The notes beneath the pieces are model-generated. The model saw nothing but the letters and a program-made list of their open reading frames with translations. It was not told the origin of the DNA and did no database searches. Position numbers and translations under genes: made by a program. A stretch of 64,000 bases of DNA from Clostridium sartagoforme (GTDB lineage Bacteria > Bacillota > Clostridia > Clostridiales > Clostridiaceae): the NCBI RefSeq assembly GCF_004794105.1, contig NZ_SRYR01000004.1, forward strand, positions 1-64,000, given 5' to 3'. Shown here one piece after another: positions 21,177-31,355 of this stretch (positions within the stretch are counted from its first letter, which is position 1; each line of letters opens with the position of its first letter).

Positions 21177-21195
21177 AAAGAAGGAGGGAAAACAA

Positions 21196-21864
21196 GTGGG
21201 TCAAAAAGTACATCCTCACGGACTTAGAGTAGGAGTTATCAAAGATTGGGATGCTAAGTGGTATGCTTCAAAGAAGAATTTCGCAGACAACTTAATCGAA
21301 GATAACAAAATAAGAGAATTCGTAAAGAAGGAACTTTTCTCAGCTGGTATTTCAAAGATTGAAATAGAAAGAGCTGCTAAGAGAGTTAAATTAAATATAT
21401 ATACTGCTAAACCAGGTGTTATCATCGGTAAAGGTGGATCAGGAATAGAAGCTTTAAAAGTTAAGTTAGCTAAAATTGTTGAAAAGAAGAATTTAATAAT
21501 CAATATAGTTGAAGTAAAGAATGCAGAAGCTGATGCTCAATTAATGGCAGAAAACATTGCTGCTCAATTAGAAAAAAGAGTATCATTCAGAAGAGCTATG
21601 AAGCAAAGTATCCAAAGAGCTATGAGACTTGGAGCTAAAGGTGTTAAAACTGCTTGCTCAGGTAGATTAGGTGGAGCTGAAATAGCTAGAACTGAACAAT
21701 ATCATGAGGGAACAATTCCACTACAAACTTTAAGAGCAGATATCGATTATGGATTTGCTGAAGCTGATACAACTTATGGAAAGATCGGCGTAAAGGTTTG
21801 GGTTTATAATGGAGAAGTTCTTCCAACTAAAAAAGTTGAAAAGAAGGAAGAAGCTAACGCATAA
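21196..21864 (+). CDS. rpsC: 30S ribosomal protein S3
   Basis: Protein at the mRNA entry tunnel, 222 residues, with a KH domain showing [11 protein letters not shown] near residues 75-85. Translation starts at GTG (AAGGAGGG upstream), giving the family start [15 protein letters not shown]. Confidence 0.98.
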   Translation: MGQKVHPHGLRVGVIKDWDAKWYASKKNFADNLIEDNKIREFVKKELFSAGISKIEIERAAKRVKLNIYTAKPGVIIGKGGSGIEALKVKLAKIVEKKNLIINIVEVKNAEADAQLMAENIAAQLEKRVSFRRAMKQSIQRAMRLGAKGVKTACSGRLGGAEIARTEQYHEGTIPLQTLRADIDYGFAEADTTYGKIGVKVWVYNGEVLPTKKVEKKEEANA

Positions 21865-21885
21865 GTAAGAAAGGAGGAATTAGTC

Positions 21886-22320
21886 ATGTTAATGCCTAAG
21901 AGAGTTAAGCATCGTAAGGTACAACGTGGTAGAATGAAGGGAAAAGCTACAAGAGGTAATTTCCTTGCATACGGAGATTTTGGTATCCAAGCAATGAACT
22001 GCGGATGGATAACAAGTAATCAAATTGAATCTGCCAGAATTGCTATAAACAGATATATCAGAAGAGGAGGAAAACTTTGGATAAAGATTTTCCCAGATAA
22101 GCCAGTTACTATGAAACCAGCTGGAACAAGAATGGGTTCAGGTAAAGGTTCACCAGAGTACTGGGTAGCAGTAGTTAAACCTGGTAGAGTTTTATTTGAA
22201 TTATCAGGAGTTAATGAAGAAGTTGCAAGAGAAGCAATGAGACTTGCATCACACAAGCTTCCTGTAAAGTGTAAGTTCGTTACAAGAAGAGATTTTGAGG
22301 AAATGGGTGGTGAAGAATAA
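21886..22320 (+). CDS. rplP: 50S ribosomal protein L16
   Basis: Large-subunit protein near the A-site tRNA, 144 residues, starting [19 protein letters not shown] as in most homologues, with [19 protein letters not shown] near residues 84-102. The stop overlaps the rpmC ATG by one base. Confidence 0.98.
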   Translation: MLMPKRVKHRKVQRGRMKGKATRGNFLAYGDFGIQAMNCGWITSNQIESARIAINRYIRRGGKLWIKIFPDKPVTMKPAGTRMGSGKGSPEYWVAVVKPGRVLFELSGVNEEVAREAMRLASHKLPVKCKFVTRRDFEEMGGEE

Positions 22321-22532
22321 TGAAGGCTAGAGAACTAAAAGAATTAAGAGCAAATGCTCCTCAAGATTTAAAGGTTAAATTAAATGACCTTAAGGCTGAG
22401 TTATTCAACTTAAGATTCCAATTAGCTACAGGTCAATTAGAAAATCCTATGAGAATTAGAGAAGTAAAGAAATCTATAGCCCAAATCAAAACCATCTTAA
22501 GAGAAGAAGAGATAAGGGCTTTCGAGCAGTAA
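22320..22532 (+). CDS. rpmC: 50S ribosomal protein L29
   Basis: Small helical protein at the tunnel exit next to L23, 70 residues, with the typical [27 protein letters not shown] pattern divided across its two helices. The ATG overlaps the rplP stop, indicating coupled translation. Confidence 0.97.
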   Translation: MKARELKELRANAPQDLKVKLNDLKAELFNLRFQLATGQLENPMRIREVKKSIAQIKTILREEEIRAFEQ

Positions 22533-22554
22533 ATCTGAAAGGAGGTAACTCTTA

Positions 22555-22809
22555 ATGGAAAGAGGATTAAGAAAGAAAAGAATAGGTAGAGTTGTTTCAG
22601 ATAAAATGGATAAGACTATCGTTGTTGCTGTTGAAACTAAGGTTAGACATCCATTATATGGTAAGACAGTTAACAGAACAACTAAGTTTAAAGCTCATGA
22701 TGAAAACAATGAAGCTAAAATTAATGATAGAGTTTTAATTATGGAAACTAGACCATTATCTAAGGATAAGAGATGGAGACTTGTTGAAATAGTTGAAAAA
22801 GCTAAATAG
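22555..22809 (+). CDS. rpsQ: 30S ribosomal protein S17
   Basis: OB-fold 16S-binding protein, 84 residues, with the S17 signature region [14 protein letters not shown] (about residues 14-27) and HPLYGK. AAAGGAGG precedes the ATG. Confidence 0.98.
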   Translation: MERGLRKKRIGRVVSDKMDKTIVVAVETKVRHPLYGKTVNRTTKFKAHDENNEAKINDRVLIMETRPLSKDKRWRLVEIVEKAK

Positions 22810-22837
22810 GCTTTAAGTCTGAAAGGAGGGTAATTCA

Positions 22838-23206
22838 ATGATACAACAACAAACCTTACTAAAAGTAGCAGATAACTCAGGTGCAAAGGAAATCATGTGC
22901 ATAAGAGTTTTAGGCGGATCTAAGAGAAAGTTCGGTAACATTGGAGACGTAATAGTTGCTAGCGTTAAAAGTGCAACACCAGGCGGAGTTGTTAAAAAAG
23001 GAGACGTTGTAAAAGCTGTTATAGTAAGATCAGTAAAAGGATTAAGAAGAGCTGATGGTTCATACATTAAGTTTGATGAAAATGCAGCAGTTATTATAAA
23101 GGATGACAAGCAACCAAGAGGAACTCGTATCTTCGGACCAGTTGCAAGGGAGCTAAGAGATAACGAATTTAATAAGATTTTATCATTAGCACCTGAAGTT
23201 CTATAA
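22838..23206 (+). CDS. rplN: 50S ribosomal protein L14
   Basis: Intersubunit-bridge protein of the large subunit, 122 residues, starting [19 protein letters not shown] as in all bacteria. AAAGGAGGG precedes the ATG. It is followed directly by rplX. Confidence 0.99.
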   Translation: MIQQQTLLKVADNSGAKEIMCIRVLGGSKRKFGNIGDVIVASVKSATPGGVVKKGDVVKAVIVRSVKGLRRADGSYIKFDENAAVIIKDDKQPRGTRIFGPVARELRDNEFNKILSLAPEVL

Positions 23207-23223
23207 TGGAGGAGGTGTCTCAT

Positions 23224-23538
23224 TTGAAAGTACATGTTAGAAAGAATGACACAGTTGTAGTTGTTTCCGGTAAAGACAAAGGAAAGACTGGTGAAGTTTT
23301 AAAAGTATATCCTAAGACAGGTAAAGTTATCGTTCAAGGAGTTAATATAGTTAAAAAGCACCAAAAGCCAAGTAGAGCTAATGCTCAAGGCGGAATAATA
23401 GAAAAAGAAGGAGCTATCTATAGCTCAAAAGTTATGTTATACTGCACAAAGTGTAAAAACGCTACAAGAATTAGTAACAAGATATTAGAAGATGGTACTA
23501 AAGTTAGAGCTTGTAAGAAGTGCGGAGAAACATTCTAG
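23224..23538 (+). CDS. rplX: 50S ribosomal protein L24, with a Cys4 tail
   Basis: Assembly-initiating KOW-domain protein at the tunnel exit. The start is set at TTG 23224 because GGAGGTG lies 7 bases upstream and the product begins [23 protein letters not shown]. An in-frame ATG at 23206 lies before that site. The 104 residues end with two CxxC pairs (CTKC and CKKC), a likely zinc site found in some L24 proteins. Confidence 0.94.
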   Translation: MKVHVRKNDTVVVVSGKDKGKTGEVLKVYPKTGKVIVQGVNIVKKHQKPSRANAQGGIIEKEGAIYSSKVMLYCTKCKNATRISNKILEDGTKVRACKKCGETF

Positions 23539-23561
23539 AATCTGAAAGGAGGTACTAAATT

Positions 23562-24104
23562 ATGACAACAAGACTTCAAGAAAAGTATCAAAAAGAAGTA
23601 ATTCCAGCTATGATCGAAAAGTTTGGATATAAGAATATAATGCAAGTTCCAAAGCTTGAAAAGATAGTTATCAACATGGGTGTTGGTGAAGCTAAGGACA
23701 ATCAAAAAATATTAGAAGCTGCAGTTAATGATTTAAGTATTATTGCAGGTCAAAAGCCAATCTTAACAAGAGCAAAGAAATCAGTTGCTAACTTTAAGAT
23801 AAGAGAGCAAATGGCTTTAGGATGTAAGGTTACATTAAGAAAAGCAAAGATGTATGAATTTGCTGATAAATTAATGGCAATTGCTCTTCCAAGAGTTAGA
23901 GACTTCAGAGGAGTTTCAAGCAAATCTTTCGATGGAAGAGGAAACTACTCACTAGGAGTTAAAGAGCAATTAATATTCCCAGAAATTGAATACGATAAAA
24001 TCGATAAGGTTAGAGGAATGGATATTATCTTCGTAACTACAGCTAACACTGACGAAGAAGCAAGAGAATTATTAAGATTCCTTGGTATGCCATTCGCTCA
24101 ATAA
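23562..24104 (+). CDS. rplE: 50S ribosomal protein L5
   Basis: 5S rRNA-binding protein of the central protuberance, 180 residues, with the family patterns [14 protein letters not shown] and [28 protein letters not shown] precedes the ATG. It lies 15 bases before the S14 gene. Confidence 0.98.
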   Translation: MTTRLQEKYQKEVIPAMIEKFGYKNIMQVPKLEKIVINMGVGEAKDNQKILEAAVNDLSIIAGQKPILTRAKKSVANFKIREQMALGCKVTLRKAKMYEFADKLMAIALPRVRDFRGVSSKSFDGRGNYSLGVKEQLIFPEIEYDKIDKVRGMDIIFVTTANTDEEARELLRFLGMPFAQ

Positions 24105-24119
24105 TAAGGAGGGAAAACC

Positions 24120-24305
24120 GTGGCACGTAAGGCTATTATTGAAAAGTGGAAAAAAGAACCAAAATATGCAACAAGAGCTTATACAAGATGCAGACTATGT
24201 GGAAGACCACACTCAGTATTAAAGAAATTTGGTATATGCCGTATATGTTTTAGAGAACTTGCTTACAAGGGTCAAATCCCTGGTTGTAAGAAAGCAAGTT
24301 GGTAA
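24120..24305 (+). CDS. rpsZ: 30S ribosomal protein S14, zinc type
   Basis: Small-subunit head protein. The 61-residue length and two CxxC motifs (CRLC and CRIC, about residues 24-43) identify the short zinc-binding S14 type. It starts at GTG with AGGAGGG about 7 bases upstream. It sits between rplE and rpsH, the normal spc-operon position. Confidence 0.97.
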   Translation: MARKAIIEKWKKEPKYATRAYTRCRLCGRPHSVLKKFGICRICFRELAYKGQIPGCKKASW

Positions 24306-24336
24306 GAAACTGATTTAGTGAAAGGAGGCACATTAA

Positions 24337-24735
24337 ATGGTTATGACAGATCCTATCGCAGATTTGCTGACTCGTGTTAGAAACGCAAATGCTGCTAGAC
24401 ATGAAGTAGTAGAAGTACCTTCATCAAACGTGAAGAAGGCTATTGCAAATATATTATTACAAGAGGGATACATTAAAGAATTAGAGGAATATAACGATGG
24501 TGTTGTTCCAATGCTTAGAATATCTCTTAAATATGGAGCAGATAAAGAAAGAGTTATAACTGGTTTAAAGAGAATATCTAAACCAGGCTTAAGAGTTTAC
24601 TGCAAGAAAGATGAAATTCCAAAGGTGTTAAGCGGACTAGGAGTTGCTATAATATCTACATCTAATGGTTTATTAGTTGATAGAGAAGCAAGAAAAGCTG
24701 GATTAGGCGGAGAAGTAGTTTGCTACATTTGGTAA
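24337..24735 (+). CDS. rpsH: 30S ribosomal protein S8
   Basis: Primary 16S-binding protein that in E. coli represses the spc operon. The 132 residues start [17 protein letters not shown] and end with the conserved [17 protein letters not shown] precedes the ATG. Sixty-two bases separate it from rplF. Confidence 0.98.
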   Translation: MVMTDPIADLLTRVRNANAARHEVVEVPSSNVKKAIANILLQEGYIKELEEYNDGVVPMLRISLKYGADKERVITGLKRISKPGLRVYCKKDEIPKVLSGLGVAIISTSNGLLVDREARKAGLGGEVVCYIW

Positions 24736-24797
24736 TTCCAAATTAGAAAGTAACTAGATTAACATATATAAGAACAAGTAAAACAGGAGGTGCGATT

Positions 24798-25340
24798 ATG
24801 TCAAGAGTAGGTAGATTACCTATAACTATACCTGCAGGCGTAACTGTAGCTGTTTCAGCAGATAATGTTGTTACAGTTAAGGGTCCAAAGGGCGAACTTG
24901 TTAAAGCTATGAACAAAGACATGAATATAGCAGTAGAAAACAATCAAGTTGTTGTTACTAGACCTAGCGATCAAAAAGAGCACAGAGCTCTTCACGGATT
25001 AACTAGAGCATTAATCAATAACATGGTAATTGGAGTAGAAAAAGGATTTGAAAAGAGCTTAGAACTAATTGGTGTTGGTTACAGAGCTCAATTACAAGGA
25101 AAGAAACTTGTAATGAACTTAGGATATTCACATCCAGTTGAAATAGAACCAATCGAAGGTGTTACTTTCGAAACTCCAGCTGCAACTAAAGTTGTTGTTA
25201 AGGGAATAGATAAAGAAAAAGTTGGAGCTGCTGCGGCTGATATCAGATCATGGAGAAAGCCTGAACCATATAAGGGTAAGGGAGTTAAGTATGATAACGA
25301 AGTAATCAGACGTAAAGAAGGTAAAACTGGTAAGAAATAA
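24798..25340 (+). CDS. rplF: 50S ribosomal protein L6
   Basis: Large-subunit protein near the sarcin-ricin loop, 180 residues, made of two repeated domains and ending with the signature [22 protein letters not shown] (split here: [11 protein letters not shown] near residue 152). AGGAGGTG precedes the ATG. Confidence 0.98.
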   Translation: MSRVGRLPITIPAGVTVAVSADNVVTVKGPKGELVKAMNKDMNIAVENNQVVVTRPSDQKEHRALHGLTRALINNMVIGVEKGFEKSLELIGVGYRAQLQGKKLVMNLGYSHPVEIEPIEGVTFETPAATKVVVKGIDKEKVGAAAADIRSWRKPEPYKGKGVKYDNEVIRRKEGKTGKK

Positions 25341-25360
25341 TAGAAAGGAGTGAAACCTTT

Positions 25361-25723
25361 ATGTTTAAAAAGGTAGACAGAAAAGCTAGTAGAGAAAGAC
25401 GTCACCTAAGAGTACGTAAGAAAATTTCTGGTACTCCTGAAAGACCAAGACTTTCAGTATATAGAAGTGAAAAAAATATATATGCTCAAATTATAGATGA
25501 TGTTAATGCAGTAACATTAGTTGCAGCTTCAAGCTTAGATAAGACTGTAGAAGTTAAATCAGGCGGAAACAAAGAAGCAGCTAAATTAGTTGGTGAATTA
25601 ATAGCAAAGAAAGCTTTAGAAAAAGGAATATCAGAAGTAGTATTCGATAGAGGTGGATACGTATATCACGGAAGAGTTCAATCTTTAGCTGAGGCTGCAA
25701 GAGAAGCAGGCTTAAAATTCTAA
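25361..25723 (+). CDS. rplR: 50S ribosomal protein L18
   Basis: 5S rRNA-binding protein, 120 residues, with [20 protein letters not shown] and the C-terminal [19 protein letters not shown] precedes the ATG. The neighbours are rplF and rpsE, as expected. Confidence 0.98.
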   Translation: MFKKVDRKASRERRHLRVRKKISGTPERPRLSVYRSEKNIYAQIIDDVNAVTLVAASSLDKTVEVKSGGNKEAAKLVGELIAKKALEKGISEVVFDRGGYVYHGRVQSLAEAAREAGLKF

Positions 25724-25742
25724 TAAACAAGGAGGGAAATAC

Positions 25743-26240
25743 ATGAGAATCGATCCTAGCACACTAGACCTTAAGGAAAAGGTTGTTAGCATAAACAGAG
25801 TAACTAAGGTTGTTAAGGGTGGTAGAAACTTCAGATTCAGCGCTTTAGTAGTTGTAGGTGACGAAAACGGACACGTAGGCGTTGGAATGGGTAAGTCAAT
25901 AGAAATCCCAGAAGCAATTAAAAAAGGAATAGAAGACGCTAAGAAACACTTAGTAAGTGTTGCTATAGTTGGAACAACTGTTCCTCATCAAATATATGGA
26001 AAATTCGGAACTGGTAAGGTTCTTATAATGCCAGCTAAGGAAGGTACAGGAGTTATCGCTGGAGGTCCAGCAAGATCTGTATTAGAATTAGCAGGATTAA
26101 AGGATGTTAGAGCTAAGTCATTAGGTTCAAACAATCCAAAAAATATGGTAAGTGCTACTATTAACGGTTTAGCAAACTTAAGAACAGCTGAGGATATAGC
26201 TAAATTAAGAGGCAAAACTGTAGAAGAAATTTTAGGTTAG
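25743..26240 (+). CDS. rpsE: 30S ribosomal protein S5
   Basis: Accuracy-related protein of the mRNA entry channel, 165 residues, with [21 protein letters not shown] near residues 18-38 and [23 protein letters not shown] precedes the ATG. rpmD follows after 12 bases. Confidence 0.98.
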   Translation: MRIDPSTLDLKEKVVSINRVTKVVKGGRNFRFSALVVVGDENGHVGVGMGKSIEIPEAIKKGIEDAKKHLVSVAIVGTTVPHQIYGKFGTGKVLIMPAKEGTGVIAGGPARSVLELAGLKDVRAKSLGSNNPKNMVSATINGLANLRTAEDIAKLRGKTVEEILG

Positions 26241-26252
26241 GAGGGAATCGCA

Positions 26253-26432
26253 ATGGCAAAAATTAAAGTTACTCTTGTTAAGAGTTTAATTGGAAGAAAA
26301 AAAGACCATATTGCTACTGCTAATGCCCTTGGACTTAAAAAAATCGGTAAGACAGTAGAACATGAAGAAACTCCTCAAATCAGAGGAATGATTAATAAGG
26401 TTAACTATCTACTAAAAGTAGAAGAAGTTTAA
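26253..26432 (+). CDS. rpmD: 50S ribosomal protein L30
   Basis: Short (59 residues) large-subunit protein starting [19 protein letters not shown] with the pattern [27 protein letters not shown] lies about 6 bases before the ATG and overlaps the rpsE stop region. It is the usual gene between rpsE and rplO. Confidence 0.96.
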   Translation: MAKIKVTLVKSLIGRKKDHIATANALGLKKIGKTVEHEETPQIRGMINKVNYLLKVEEV

Positions 26433-26453
26433 TAAGAGGAGGTGCATTGAGTA

Positions 26454-26894
26454 ATGAAACTTCATGAATTAAAACCAGCAGCTGGAAGTAAGAAGGCTCC
26501 TAAAAGAGTTGGTAGAGGTACTGGTTCAGGTTTAGGTAGAAATGCTGGAAAAGGTGAAAAAGGCCAAAAGGCTAGATCAGGTGGCGGAGTAAGACCAGGA
26601 TTTGAAGGTGGTCAAATGCCATTATATAGAAGACTTCCTAAGAGAGGATTCACAAATATATTTGCTAAGCAATATGTTAGCATCAATGTTGACAGATTAA
26701 ATATATTTGAAAATGGAACTGAAATTACACCGGAAGTTTTACTTGAAAGAAGAGTTATCAGTAAGGTAAAAGACGGAGTTAAGATTTTAGGAAATGGTGT
26801 ACTAGAGAAGAGCCTAACTGTTAAAGGATGTAAGTTCTCAAAATCAGCGGCTGAAAAGATAGAATCAGCTGGAGGAAAAGTTGAGGTGATTTAG
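26454..26894 (+). CDS. rplO: 50S ribosomal protein L15
   Basis: Late-assembly large-subunit protein, 146 residues, with the Gly-rich N-terminal extension [20 protein letters not shown] and [31 protein letters not shown] precedes the ATG. secY begins one base after its stop. Confidence 0.98.
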   Translation: MKLHELKPAAGSKKAPKRVGRGTGSGLGRNAGKGEKGQKARSGGGVRPGFEGGQMPLYRRLPKRGFTNIFAKQYVSINVDRLNIFENGTEITPEVLLERRVISKVKDGVKILGNGVLEKSLTVKGCKFSKSAAEKIESAGGKVEVI

Positions 26895-26895
26895 T

Positions 26896-28170
26896 ATGCT
26901 ATCAACCCTACGTAATGCCTGGAAGGTTCCCGAATTAAAAAAGAGATTTTTATGGACTATATTTTTAGTTGCAATTTTCAGGATAGGAACCCATATTCCT
27001 GTTCCTGGAATTCGCACAGATGTTTTAAATAGTTTAGCTTCAAGTGGTACAATATTTGGTTTTTATGATTTAATATCAGGAGGAGCATTTAGACAATTTA
27101 GTATATTTGCTTTAAGTGTTACACCTTATATTAATGCCTCAATTATAGTTCAATTATTAACTATAGCAATTCCATCATTAGAGCAACTTTCAAAGGAAGG
27201 TGAAGATGGAAGGAAAAAGATTCAAAAGATTACAAGGATATTATCTATTGTAATAGGATTTATTCTTGCTTTTGGAACATACAGTATGGTAGCAGCTAAG
27301 GGTGCTACAGTAGGAATGTCTTGGCCAGAAATGCTAGTTGTTTTAGTGGCATTAGTTGCAGGATCAACATTCTGTATGTGGCTTGGAGATCAAATCACAG
27401 CTAAAGGATTTGGAAATGGTATATCCATATTAATATTCGTAAATATAGTATCTCAGTTACCTGTTACTTTAATGTCATTATTTACATTAGAGGATCAAGG
27501 GAAAATTACTATAATAGGAATTTTATTATTTGTTGCATTCGCAATTATCTTACTAGGTTTATGTGTATTCTTCTCATTAGCAGAGAGAAGAATTCCAGTA
27601 CAATATGCCGGTAAAGCAGTAGGATCTAAAGTGATGAAGGGTCAAAGCACTCACATTCCTTTAAGTATTATAGGGTCAGCTGTTATAGCGATAATATTCT
27701 CTATGTCAGTTATGATGTTCCCTAAGACAATTGCAGAATTTTTCCCAAATGTTACTTGGGTACAAAGTGTTGTTACAAGTAAATATAGTATGTTCAATGA
27801 AACTACTTGGATGTATCCAGTATGTTATGCATTATTAACTATATTCTTTACTTGGTTCTACACACAAATTACATTTAAGCCTGATGAAATGGCAGAGAAT
27901 CTTAATAAATCAGCAGGTTTTGTACCAGGAATAAGACCGGGAGAAGCAACAGAAAAGCATTTTGAAAAGGTACTTACAAAAGTATCACTAGTTGGAGGAG
28001 TATTTGCAGCTTTACTAGCAGTACTACCAATATTAATTGCAAATACTAGTTTACAAGGAATACAATTTGGTGGTACATCATTATTAATTATGGTTGGTGT
28101 TGGGCTTGATTTCTCAAGACAATTAGATTCACAATTAGTAATGAGACACTATCAAGGATTCTTAAAATAG
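26896..28170 (+). CDS. secY: Preprotein translocase subunit SecY
   Basis: Channel subunit of the Sec translocon, 424 residues with about ten hydrophobic membrane segments. The conserved PGIRTDVL near residue 37, [14 protein letters not shown] near residue 75 and [10 protein letters not shown] in the fifth cytoplasmic loop region are present. The start is one base from the rplO stop, with GAGGTGA inside rplO, so the two are coupled. Confidence 0.98.
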   Translation: MLSTLRNAWKVPELKKRFLWTIFLVAIFRIGTHIPVPGIRTDVLNSLASSGTIFGFYDLISGGAFRQFSIFALSVTPYINASIIVQLLTIAIPSLEQLSKEGEDGRKKIQKITRILSIVIGFILAFGTYSMVAAKGATVGMSWPEMLVVLVALVAGSTFCMWLGDQITAKGFGNGISILIFVNIVSQLPVTLMSLFTLEDQGKITIIGILLFVAFAIILLGLCVFFSLAERRIPVQYAGKAVGSKVMKGQSTHIPLSIIGSAVIAIIFSMSVMMFPKTIAEFFPNVTWVQSVVTSKYSMFNETTWMYPVCYALLTIFFTWFYTQITFKPDEMAENLNKSAGFVPGIRPGEATEKHFEKVLTKVSLVGGVFAALLAVLPILIANTSLQGIQFGGTSLLIMVGVGLDFSRQLDSQLVMRHYQGFLK

Positions 28171-28192
28171 ATTAATAATGGAGATGATGCCC

Positions 28193-28840
28193 GTGAAGAT
28201 AGTATTATTAGGTCCTCCTGGAGCAGGTAAGGGAACACAGGCAAAATCAATTAGTAATAGATACTCAATACCACATATTTCTACAGGAGATATATTTAGA
28301 AAGAATATTTCTGAAAATACTCCTTTAGGAATAGAAGCTAAGAAGCACATCGATAAAGGTCAACTAGTACCTGATGAAGTTACTATAAATATGGTAAAAG
28401 ATAGGTTACAACAAGATGACTGTAAGAATGGATACTTATTAGATGGTTTCCCAAGGACAGTTAATCAAGCTGAAGCTCTTCAAGAATTTTTAAATTCAAG
28501 AAATGAAGACTTAGATACAGCTTTATTAATTGAAGTACCTACTGGTTTCATTCTAGAAAGAATGACTGGAAGAAGGGTATGTCCATCATGTGGAGCTAGC
28601 TATCATATTAAGTTTAACCCACCAACAGCACAAGGTAAATGTGATGTTTGCGGAAGTGATGTAATCCAAAGAAAAGACGATACAGAAGAAACTGTATCTG
28701 AAAGACTTGATGTGTATGAGAGACAAACACAACCACTGATTGATTTTTATAAAGAAAGAAACTTACTTTCAACAGTAGATGGAACACAAGCTATTAACGA
28801 AGTGTTTGAAAGTATCTGTAACATCTTAGGGAGTCTTTAA
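28193..28840 (+). CDS. adk: Adenylate kinase
   Basis: Interconverts ATP and AMP with two ADP. The start is placed at GTG 28193, with GGAG 9 bases upstream, giving 215 residues beginning [16 protein letters not shown] (P-loop at residues 7-15). An ATG at 28178 would add five residues upstream of the family start. The LID domain has CPSC and CDVC pairs (about residues 130-153), the zinc-binding form usual in Gram-positive bacteria. DGFPRT is present near residue 84. Confidence 0.96.
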   Translation: MKIVLLGPPGAGKGTQAKSISNRYSIPHISTGDIFRKNISENTPLGIEAKKHIDKGQLVPDEVTINMVKDRLQQDDCKNGYLLDGFPRTVNQAEALQEFLNSRNEDLDTALLIEVPTGFILERMTGRRVCPSCGASYHIKFNPPTAQGKCDVCGSDVIQRKDDTEETVSERLDVYERQTQPLIDFYKERNLLSTVDGTQAINEVFESICNILGSL

Positions 28841-28842
28841 TA

Positions 28843-29589
28843 ATGATTTTTATTAAAAACGACAAAGAAATAAACCTAATGAGGGAAGCAGGTAAAATAG
28901 TAGCGGAAACACTACTACTGATTGAAGAAAAAGTAAGGCCAGGAATAACTACTGCTGAATTAGATAGAATAGCAGAAGAATTTATAACTAAGCATGGAGC
29001 AAGACCTTCATTTAAAGGTCTATATGATTTTCCAGCTTCACTATGTATATCTGTTAACGAGCAAGTAGTTCATGGGATCCCAGGAGGTTATGCATTAAAA
29101 GATGGAGATATAATTAGTGTAGACTGTGGAGCATATTTAAATGGCTTTCACGGTGATGCTGCCAGAACTTTTGGTGTAGGAAATATAAGTGAAGAAGCTA
29201 GAAGGTTAATAGAAGTAACTAAAGAAAGTTTCTTTAAAGGTATAGAATATGCTAAAGTTGACAACAGACTTACTGATATATCACATGGAATACAAAGCTA
29301 CATAGAATCACATGGTTTCTCTGTAGTACGAGATTTCGTAGGACACGGTATAGGTAGAGTAGTACACGAAGATCCAGAGGTACCTAATTTCGGTAAGCCT
29401 GGAAAGGGACCGAGATTAGTAAAGGGAATGGCCCTAGCCATTGAACCTATGGTTAATGCAGGGGATTATAAAGTGAAAACTTTAAATGATGATTGGACTG
29501 TAGTAACTAGGGATGGAAGTTTATCTGCACACTACGAAAATACAATTGTTATTTTACCAGATGGACCCGAAATATTAACACTGATTTAA
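28843..29589 (+). CDS. map: Methionine aminopeptidase, type I
   Basis: Removes the initiator methionine from new proteins. The 248 residues carry the two-metal site: Asp in SVDCGA (near residue 93), Asp in HGDAARTF (near 104), His in GHGIGRVVHEDP (near 167), Glu in AIEPMV (near 200) and Glu in HYENTIVI (near 231). It starts two bases after the adk stop, as in other Firmicutes spc operons. Confidence 0.98.
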   Translation: MIFIKNDKEINLMREAGKIVAETLLLIEEKVRPGITTAELDRIAEEFITKHGARPSFKGLYDFPASLCISVNEQVVHGIPGGYALKDGDIISVDCGAYLNGFHGDAARTFGVGNISEEARRLIEVTKESFFKGIEYAKVDNRLTDISHGIQSYIESHGFSVVRDFVGHGIGRVVHEDPEVPNFGKPGKGPRLVKGMALAIEPMVNAGDYKVKTLNDDWTVVTRDGSLSAHYENTIVILPDGPEILTLI

Positions 29590-29600
29590 TAGAGGTGTTG

Positions 29601-29654
29601 CTTAGTTATAAATTCGCATGATACCAAAGGGTGGCTTGTAGATTTATGACTAAG
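29601..29654 (+). promoter_or_regulatory. Stable hairpin before the KOW-protein gene
   Basis: Thirteen base pairs join 29601-29613 and 29642-29654, with one G-U pair. An inner stem (G29620-C29635, T29622-G29633, then ACC 29623-29625 with GGT 29630-29632) closes an AAAG loop, with one A-G mismatch. It ends 9 bases before the GAGGTG site of the next gene. Confidence 0.6.
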
Positions 29655-29675
29655 GTAATCATTGAGGTGAAAAGT

Positions 29676-29957
29676 TTGCAAAACAATGACTTAATTGGGA
29701 AAGTAGTTCTTTCAAAAACAGGAAGAGATAAAGATCACTTATATGTTGTAATAGGGCATTTAGGTGATAGATATGCAATCCTTAGTAATGGGAGCACTAA
29801 AACAGTTCAGATGCCTAAACAGAAGAATTTAAAACATATAAGTGTTTTAGAGGATGTAGATGATGAGATTAAAGAATCTATCATATTAAAGGATAGAGGT
29901 ACTGATTTAAAAATAAAAAGATTTCTAAAACTTAAAGGCATTGTTAAGGAGGGTTGA
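29676..29957 (+). CDS. KOW-domain RNA-binding protein
   Basis: Short basic protein of the L14e/L24-like KOW family, found between map and infA in many clostridia. Its cellular role is not established. I choose TTG 29676 because GAGGTG lies 6 bases upstream and the start [19 protein letters not shown] leads straight into the KOW strand; this gives 93 residues. Earlier in-frame ATGs at 29631 and 29646 fall inside the strong hairpin. [11 protein letters not shown] (near residues 8-18) is the KOW turn; the C-terminus is Lys-rich. Confidence 0.8.
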   Translation: MQNNDLIGKVVLSKTGRDKDHLYVVIGHLGDRYAILSNGSTKTVQMPKQKNLKHISVLEDVDDEIKESIILKDRGTDLKIKRFLKLKGIVKEG

Positions 29958-29964
29958 TTACCTT

Positions 29965-30183
29965 ATGTCAAAAGATGATGTAATAGAAATGCAAGGTGTT
30001 GTACTAGAGTCATTACCAAATGCTATGTTCCAAGTTGAACTAGAGAGTGGTCACAAAATTCTAGCACATATATCAGGAAAATTAAGAATGAACTTCATTA
30101 GAATTCTACCTGGAGACAAGGTTACAATAGAGCTTTCTCCGTATGATTTAACTAGAGGTAGAATTACATGGAGAGCTAAATAA
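29965..30183 (+). CDS. infA: Translation initiation factor IF-1
   Basis: OB-fold factor that binds the ribosomal A site during initiation. The ATG at 29965, with AAGGAGGG upstream, gives the standard 72 residues starting [15 protein letters not shown] and containing [18 protein letters not shown] frame opening at 29941 overlaps the previous gene and is not supported. Confidence 0.98.
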   Translation: MSKDDVIEMQGVVLESLPNAMFQVELESGHKILAHISGKLRMNFIRILPGDKVTIELSPYDLTRGRITWRAK

Positions 30184-30203
30184 AACAGTGGTATCACCAC
30201 TAA

Positions 30204-30338
<135 letters not shown>

Positions 30339-30386
30339 TACAGTTACAGTATAGGCAAAAAGAATAATTTAACTATGTAAATATTA

Positions 30387-30415
30387 TTGACTTTTCAGTT
30401 AAAGTCAAATATGAT
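30387..30415 (+). promoter_or_regulatory. Sigma-A promoter for rpsM-rpsK-rpsD-rpoA-rplQ
   Basis: TTGACT (30387-30392), a 17-base spacer and TATGAT (30410-30415). It lies after rpmJ and gives a leader of about 135 bases. Confidence 0.8.
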
Positions 30416-30440
30416 TATATAGGCATTTAAATCAAGCATA

Positions 30441-30495
30441 AAGATTTTAGGTGCGGCTGACAGTAGAGGAAAGCTCTACTGACCTAGGATTTTAT
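30441..30495 (+). promoter_or_regulatory. Structured leader of the alpha operon
   Basis: CAGTAGAG (30461-30468) pairs perfectly with 30474-30481 around GAAAG. TAGGT (30448-30452) pairs with ACCTA (30482-30486), leaving an 8-base bulge on one side only. It is not followed by a T-run, so a protein-binding regulatory RNA is more likely than a terminator. S4, which represses the alpha operon in E. coli, is encoded downstream. Confidence 0.6.
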
Positions 30496-30558
30496 TATAT
30501 AAATATACACATATAATTAAAGTTGTATGCATTTCAATATCAGGAGGTGTAAGTTTTA

Positions 30559-30924
30559 ATGGCAAGAATTTCAGGCGTAGACCTACCAAGAGAAAAAAGA
30601 GTTGAAATAGGTCTAACATATATATACGGAATAGGACTTTCTACTTCTCAAAAGATTTTAGCAGAAACAGGAGTTAATCCTGACACAAGAGTTAAGGATC
30701 TTTCAGAAGATGAAGTAACTAAGATAAGAGAATTTGTAAAAACATTAACAATTGAAGGTGACTTAAGAAGAGAAGTTGCTTTAAATATTAAGAGATTAGT
30801 TGAAATTGGATGTTACAGAGGTATCAGACATAGAAAAGGTCTTCCAGTTAGAGGACAAAAGACTAAGACTAATGCTAGAACTAGAAAAGGTCCAAAGAAA
30901 ACTATCGCAAATAAGAAGAAGTAG
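30559..30924 (+). CDS. rpsM: 30S ribosomal protein S13
   Basis: Small-subunit head protein touching the P-site tRNA and 50S bridges, 121 residues, starting [26 protein letters not shown] (split: [14 protein letters not shown]) and ending with the basic [16 protein letters not shown] tail. AGGAGGTG precedes the ATG. Confidence 0.99.
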   Translation: MARISGVDLPREKRVEIGLTYIYGIGLSTSQKILAETGVNPDTRVKDLSEDEVTKIREFVKTLTIEGDLRREVALNIKRLVEIGCYRGIRHRKGLPVRGQKTKTNARTRKGPKKTIANKKK

Positions 30925-30939
30925 TGAGGAGGGAATTCG

Positions 30940-31332
30940 ATGGCTCAAAAGGTTAAAAAGACTAGAAGAAGAAAAGAAAGAAAGAATATTGAGCATGGTG
31001 CTGCACACATCAAATCAACTTTCAATAACTCAATAGTTACTTTGACTGATGCGGCAGGTAATGCTTTATCATGGTCAAGTGCAGGAGCTCTAGGCTTTAG
31101 AGGATCAAGAAAAAGTACTCCATTCGCAGCTCAAATGGCAGCAGAAACTGCAGCTAAAGCAGCTATGGAACATGGATTAAAAAGTATAGAAGTATACGTA
31201 AAGGGACCTGGTGCTGGAAGAGAAGCAGCAATCAGATCTTTACAAGCAGCAGGATTAGAAGTAACTCTAATTAAAGATGTTACTCCAATCCCACATAACG
31301 GATGTAGACCACCAAAGAGAAGAAGAGTCTAG
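30940..31332 (+). CDS. rpsK: 30S ribosomal protein S11
   Basis: Platform protein, 130 residues, with [18 protein letters not shown] near residues 23-40 and the conserved C-terminus [20 protein letters not shown] precedes the ATG. It follows rpsM by 15 bases. Confidence 0.99.
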   Translation: MAQKVKKTRRRKERKNIEHGAAHIKSTFNNSIVTLTDAAGNALSWSSAGALGFRGSRKSTPFAAQMAAETAAKAAMEHGLKSIEVYVKGPGAGREAAIRSLQAAGLEVTLIKDVTPIPHNGCRPPKRRRV

Positions 31333-31355
31333 TATTCATATAGGAGGTGTAATTA

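Noticed and set aside
30800-31036. 78-codon plus-strand frame across the rpsM-rpsK junction
   Set aside because: It is an alternative frame of two certain ribosomal genes, without its own start site.
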